A DNA stretch of 64,000 bases, from the NCBI RefSeq assembly GCF_016863655.1, contig NZ_BOPH01000072.1:62001-126000 (forward strand), written 5' to 3'. This DNA is from Virgisporangium ochraceum. GTDB taxonomy: Bacteria; Actinomycetota; Actinomycetes; Mycobacteriales; Micromonosporaceae. A program made the position numbers and the translations under genes. Below are positions 60,425 to 64,000 of the stretch, in pieces; positions within the stretch are counted from its first letter, which is position 1; the number at the start of each line of letters is the position of its first letter. The notes under the pieces are model-generated. The model searched no databases, was not told where the DNA came from, and saw only the letters and a program-made list of their open reading frames with translations.

Positions 60425-62346
60425 CCACCCGCATCGCCGGCTCGACGCATCGACGCGAGCTGGCTGACGTTCCGGCGGACCAGCTCGTGGTCCGGGCCGT
60501 AGGCGCCGGTGCGGATCTCGATGGCCCGCTCCATGGCGGCACGCGCCTCGGCCAGCGAGCCTCGTGCCTGTTCGTTGAGCGCGATGCGTTCGAGGCTGAA
60601 CGCCACCCGGGGATGGGTGGGTCCGAACACCGACGTGCGGATGACCAGGGCTTCGTCGAGTGCGGCGGCCGCATCGTCGAGCCGACCGACAGCGGTGAGG
60701 GTGGCGCCGAGGTTCGCCAGGCTGGTCGCGAGGAACGGATCGTCGGAGCCGAGCACGCTCCGACGGATCGCGATCGCCCGCCGATGCAGCTCCAACGCCT
60801 CCGCGTACCGGCCACGTTCGTGGTGGACGGTGCCGAGATCGTTGAGCGTGATGGCCACGGCCGGATGGTGGGGGCCGAAGGCCTCCTCACGAATCGCCAG
60901 GGCGCGCCGCTGAACCGTCGCGGCCTCGTCGAGCCGGCCCAGAGACCGCAGGGCCAACCCGAGGTGGTTCAGGCTGACCGCGACGTCGGGGTGGGAGCCG
61001 CCGTGCCGCTCCTCGCGCAGTGCTGCCGCACGGGCGAAGTGCTCACGGGCACCGTCGAAGTCCTGACGTCCCCACCGGTACACGCCCGCCCGGTGCAGGA
61101 GTTCCGCCGCGTCGTCGACGCTGTCGGGAGCCGTCGGAAGGACCGTCAGAAGCTCCGTCACGACCGCGAGCAGGTGCGCCAGCAGCCGCTCGCAGGTGGG
61201 CCAGATCGCGGCGTCGAAGTAGCTGTCGGACGGGAACGCCGCGATCAGCAGCCGACCAGCGGCCCGCGTTTGTGCGCCGCGGCGATCGGCGTCCATCCGC
61301 CGGCGGGTGACCGCCTGCACGAGCGAGTGCACCTGGAGGCCTGTGACGTCGCGCCGGACAAGGGAGTAGCTGGTGAGGACGCCCACGGTGTCCGCGTAGG
61401 TCAGGTCGTCGCCGACCGCCGCCGCGAGTGCGGGCGGGAGCGCCTCCGGGGCGACCCGCAGGAGATCGTGCGGGATGTCCGCCGGCGCGAACACCGCGCA
61501 GATCTCCAGCAACTCGAGCGCCGCCGTGGAGCGCTGCTCGACCTGCTCGACGGCCACCCGGAACGTAGCGTCCACGGTTGCTCCGTACAGCGATGGCGCA
61601 CCCCGGTTCAGCATCAACTCGCCGTTGCGCCGGAGCAGGCCGAGGTACTCGTCGGCCGTGAGGCCGGTCTGTTCGAGGTACGACACCGCCTGGTCCAACG
61701 CGAGCGGCAGCGCACCCAGATCCTGTGCCAGGGCCAGCGCCTGCTCTGCGCCCATGGGGGTGCGGGCGGACAGCAGCTCGACCGCCTCGGCGTCGGAGAA
61801 GACACCCACCGGAACCCGTTCGGCGAGCGTCCCCCAGGCCGGGTACACGGAGGTGATCAGAACGGTGCCGCCACCGGCCGGCAGGTAGGGAACCAACGAC
61901 GCGGGTCGGGTGGCGTTGTCGAAGACGACGAGCCAGTCGTCCCGCTCTCCGAGGTCGGCGAGGACGCCCGCCAGGTAGTGGTTGCGGTCGGGTAGCTCAG
62001 GCAGGCCGATCGCCCGGCCGAGGGCGGCCAGCTCGGCGGCGATCGTCTCCGGTTGCGCGGCCGGAATCCACCACCGGACGGGCGTCGTCCCGCAACGGTT
62101 CAGAAGCTCTATCGCGAGCTGGGTCTTGCCGACCCCATGGGTGCCGCACAGAACGGCGCGACCACCGCCGCGGGCCACCAGGCGCTCCAGATGGGCAAGC
62201 TGGTCGTGCCGACCGACGAAGAACCGGCCGTGTGCCGGGATGTTGGAGGCCCGGGTCGGTCGGGCGGACGGCTGCGGGGCGGTGAAGTAGTTGTGCTGGA
62301 TGTTGCTGTTCCCGATCTGGGTGCCCTGCGGGTTCCGCAAGTCCAT
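60421..62346 (-). CDS. NB-ARC STAND NTPase with TPR array
   Basis: The 641-residue protein begins with a short motif (NPQGTQIGNSNIQHNYF), then an NB-ARC NTPase (about 40-300): Walker A LCGTHGVGKTQLAIEL, Walker B DDWLVVFDNA, sensor-like GTVLITSVYPAWG and GALPLALDQAVSYL. A winged-helix/helical linker follows, then at least four 42-residue TPRs (about 460-625) of the kinesin-light-chain type, for example HHPAVAITLNDLGTVHHERG. STAND proteins of this form are ligand-triggered switches in bacterial immunity and regulation. The ATG at 62346 lies 6 nt after CATACT, suggesting a leaderless mRNA; longer in-frame starts lack support. The PRTase-like gene is coupled downstream. Confidence 0.9.
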   Translation of the reverse strand: MDLRNPQGTQIGNSNIQHNYFTAPQPSARPTRASNIPAHGRFFVGRHDQLAHLERLVARGGGRAVLCGTHGVGKTQLAIELLNRCGTTPVRWWIPAAQPETIAAELAALGRAIGLPELPDRNHYLAGVLADLGERDDWLVVFDNATRPASLVPYLPAGGGTVLITSVYPAWGTLAERVPVGVFSDAEAVELLSARTPMGAEQALALAQDLGALPLALDQAVSYLEQTGLTADEYLGLLRRNGELMLNRGAPSLYGATVDATFRVAVEQVEQRSTAALELLEICAVFAPADIPHDLLRVAPEALPPALAAAVGDDLTYADTVGVLTSYSLVRRDVTGLQVHSLVQAVTRRRMDADRRGAQTRAAGRLLIAAFPSDSYFDAAIWPTCERLLAHLLAVVTELLTVLPTAPDSVDDAAELLHRAGVYRWGRQDFDGAREHFARAAALREERHGGSHPDVAVSLNHLGLALRSLGRLDEAATVQRRALAIREEAFGPHHPAVAITLNDLGTVHHERGRYAEALELHRRAIAIRRSVLGSDDPFLATSLANLGATLTAVGRLDDAAAALDEALVIRTSVFGPTHPRVAFSLERIALNEQARGSLAEARAAMERAIEIRTGAYGPDHELVRRNVSQLASMRRAGDAGG

Positions 62347-62352
62347 GGTTTC

Positions 62353-62358
62353 AGTATG
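62353..62358 (-). promoter_or_regulatory. -10-like box of a probable leaderless promoter
   Basis: On the minus strand CATACT ends 6 nt before the ATG of the NB-ARC/TPR gene. No -35 match is clear. Confidence 0.45.
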
Positions 62359-62449
62359 ACGGACAGGGAACGCAGAGCATTTGCGTCGATACAGCAGGTA
62401 ACCGCACGTCCGGACAGGAACTGACCTGTATCGGTGCGAGGCTCGACGC

Positions 62450-62941
62450 ATGATCCTGCTTCCACCGGAGTCCGTGCCCGGGGCCGGCGCCGTGCTCAAC
62501 CCGTTCGTGATCGTCGATGACGCGGACGGGCTCGTCTCGTTCGTGACGGAGGTGTTCGGCGTCGCCGAGAGCGTTGAGGCGCGCACACCCACGCCCGACG
62601 GCAAGCTCGTTCACGCGCAGGTCCGGCTGGGCACCGTCGACCTGATGCTGGCCGACCGCCTCGACGGATGGCCGGCGCGCCCCGGCCTGCTGCAGGTGTG
62701 GGTCCACGACGTGGCCACGGTCCTGGAGCGCGCGAACGCGCGTGGCGCCGCCACGGTGACCGAACCCACCCCGTTCTACGGCGAGACCACCCTCGGCCGG
62801 ATGCTCGACCGGTGGCAGAACCTCTGGTGGCTGTGGGCACCGGCGCCCGGCCAGCCCGACCCCACCCCGAACTGGGACGACGACGGCTCCGACACCGTGT
62901 TCGGCACCCTCGACCGGGCGCTGCGGTCGTTGGCGACGTGA
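62450..62941 (+). CDS. VOC-superfamily (glyoxalase-like) protein
   Basis: The 163-residue protein has the VOC fold: LNPFVIVDDADGLVSFVTEV at the first module and RMLDRWQNLWWLWAPAPGQP near the end, with HAQVRLGTVDLMLADR between. The PhnB-like group includes metal-dependent enzymes and binding proteins. It is divergent from the NB-ARC gene across 103 bp and ends 8 bp from the converging PIN gene, and need not be related to either. Confidence 0.85.
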   Translation: MILLPPESVPGAGAVLNPFVIVDDADGLVSFVTEVFGVAESVEARTPTPDGKLVHAQVRLGTVDLMLADRLDGWPARPGLLQVWVHDVATVLERANARGAATVTEPTPFYGETTLGRMLDRWQNLWWLWAPAPGQPDPTPNWDDDGSDTVFGTLDRALRSLAT

Positions 62942-62949
62942 CCCGGCGG

Positions 62950-63345
62950 CTACGGGTACAGGTCCTCGACCGGCGCGAGGTTCACCAGGTCCCCGACGGA
63001 GTCGGCGAGCCGCTTGTCGAGCGTCACGAAGCTGTCCGCCTGCAACTGCGTGACCGCGACGTACTCCGCGTCGTAGGTGTCCGCCCAGCCGCGCTCGGCG
63101 GCGATGCGCCAGGCGACGCTCTGGCTCACGCGGTCGCCGAGCAGCCGGATGCGGAGCGCCCGCAGGTAGTTGAGCTGACGGTCGGCGTCCTTGCGGGTCA
63201 GGTCGCCCCGTTGCGCCGACCGGTACAGCAGCGACAGCACCTGTGAGCGGAGCAGGGTGGGCGCGACCAGCTTGTGGCCCTCGGCGATCCGGGCGTCCTC
63301 GCCGGCCAGGCGCAGCGCCACGTCCGGTCCGATCACATATCTCAT
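62950..63345 (-). CDS. PIN-domain protein, VapC-like
   Basis: The 131-residue protein has the PIN pattern: D8 in VIGPDVALRLA, D in WADTYDAEYVAV (about 97) and D in SFVTLDKRLADS (about 116). The second acidic position, usually Glu in an Ev-n-L motif, is Gln in LLRSQVLSLLYR. VapC toxins are Mg-dependent RNases. No antitoxin gene fits in the 70 bp upstream, so it is an orphan, and the missing Glu may weaken activity. Confidence 0.8.
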   Translation of the reverse strand: MRYVIGPDVALRLAGEDARIAEGHKLVAPTLLRSQVLSLLYRSAQRGDLTRKDADRQLNYLRALRIRLLGDRVSQSVAWRIAAERGWADTYDAEYVAVTQLQADSFVTLDKRLADSVGDLVNLAPVEDLYP

Positions 63346-63415
63346 GGTCCCGCCCCGCCCTCCCGCTCCGCCCGGCGGCGGAGCTTCCACACCGTCCACC
63401 GTAGACAGATCGCGG

Positions 63416-64000
63416 TCAGGTCGCCGGCTGCGGGGACGGGCGCAGGATCGCCGGGTGGAGGGTTCCGGTGCGACCGCGCCGGTACAGCAGCGCCGGCCGT
63501 CCCGTCGGTGGGGTGCGCCGGTCACCGGTCGGCACGAGGAAACCGTCGACACCGGAGACCTTCCGGTGGAAGTTGCGGCGGTCGAGCCGCACCCCCCCAC
63601 ACCGCCTCGTAGATCGCCCGGAGCTCGCCGATCGTGAACGGCTCCGGGCAGAACGCGGCGGCCAGCGGTGAGTACTCCAGCTTCGACCGGGCCCGCTCCA
63701 CCGCGTCGGCGAGGATCGTGTTGTGGTCGAAGGCCAGCCGGCCGACGCGGTCGACCGCCACCCAGCGGGCGCTCGACGCGTCGCTGCCGGCCGTCGGCAC
63801 CGGCAGGTCCGGCGCGATCGCCAGGTACGCGACCGACGCCACCCGACCCCGGGGGTCACGGCCACAGGACGCATAGGTCCGGACCTGCTCCAGGTGCAGA
63901 CCTCCGGCGGGCAGGCCGGTCTCCTCGCGCAGTTCCCGGGTGGCGGCGTCCTCGAGCTCCTCGCCGTGGTGCACGAAACCACCCGGCAGCGCCCGCCGGT
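63416..64000 (-). pseudogene. Nudix hydrolase with winged helix (NrtR-like), partial, frameshifted
   Basis: The gene enters from the right edge. Its Nudix box is visible (GGFVHHGEELEDAATREL followed by REETGL), binding Mg and hydrolysing nucleotide diphosphates, and a C-terminal winged helix begins EPFTIGELRAIYEAVWG. At the G7 tract (63592-63598, read as C7 on the plus strand) the frame closes early at 63522. A one-base shift restores the expected LDRRNFHRKV and PPTGRPALLYRRGRTG, ending at 63416. This is the layout of NrtR-type ADP-ribose sensing or Nudix regulators. Whether the shift is a sequencing error, a pseudogene or programmed cannot be told. Confidence 0.75.

Noticed and set aside
50666..62346. 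Integrated element with tRNA-Arg as attachment site
   Set aside because: The tRNA is complete, but I found no second copy of its 3' end downstream and no integrase in the window, so integration at the tRNA is unsupported.

Overview
The window is high-GC DNA (by eye around 70 %) with dense genes, short spacers, many ATGA/GTGA stop-start overlaps and frequent GTG starts. The gene content points to a filamentous actinobacterium: a SARP/AfsR-type regulator, a SigE-type ECF sigma factor, SpoIIE phosphatases with PAS/GAF domains, an LppU-like protein, a YbdK-type ligase, NB-ARC/TPR STAND proteins and PRTase-like conflict genes. A 75-82 bp palindrome present three times resembles intergenic repeats I remember from Micromonosporaceae, so that family is my best guess, but I could not check it. 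purC, cobQ, an ssb paralogue and a tRNA-Arg(TCT) suggest chromosome rather than plasmid.

Layout. 0-14 kb: a TPR protein, a beta-propeller protein, hemerythrin, a large BTAD/ATPase regulator, an MMPL exporter, a sodium:solute symporter with a small membrane partner, divergent AraC regulator, VOC protein, purC, and an ECF sigma factor coupled to a membrane protein. 14-29 kb: a secreted subtilisin, a two-component system translationally coupled to two envelope glycosyltransferases (GT39, GT2-GtrA), a zinc peptidase, an LppU-like protein, a 13-bp tandem array with a strong hairpin, a zinc-ribbon protein and a PAS/GAF/SpoIIE phosphatase. 29-50 kb: mostly housekeeping and signalling genes: LacI regulator, ricin-fold protein, S10 peptidase, MBL hydrolase, YbdK ligase, DUF2252 protein, a coiled-coil secreted protein, a three-gene REC-SpoIIE / histidine kinase / REC operon, M20 and M48 peptidases, a kinase, cobQ and ssb.

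50.6-64 kb looks like accessory DNA. After tRNA-Arg come an aminoglycoside-phosphotransferase-like gene, a decayed second copy with several frameshifts, and 0.4 kb of visibly less GC-rich non-coding DNA. Then follow four tightly packed plus-strand genes: a degenerate class-III-cyclase-like protein, a STAND-like NTPase with an altered Walker A, an SPFH/band-7 coiled-coil protein and a DUF4407 membrane protein. These meet tail to tail, sharing a CTAG, a minus-strand trio: a Crp/Fnr regulator, a PRTase-like protein and an NB-ARC/TPR protein. The first two plus-strand proteins share a 13-residue motif. I regard these seven genes (52.7-62.3 kb) as the best candidate for an undescribed nucleotide-dependent sensing or conflict system. 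That is inference from architecture; no function has been shown here.

Several start codons lie 6-7 nt after a -10-like TANNNT/CANNNT box, as expected for leaderless mRNAs. The right edge cuts a Nudix/NrtR-like gene that carries an apparent +1 frameshift in a G7 tract.
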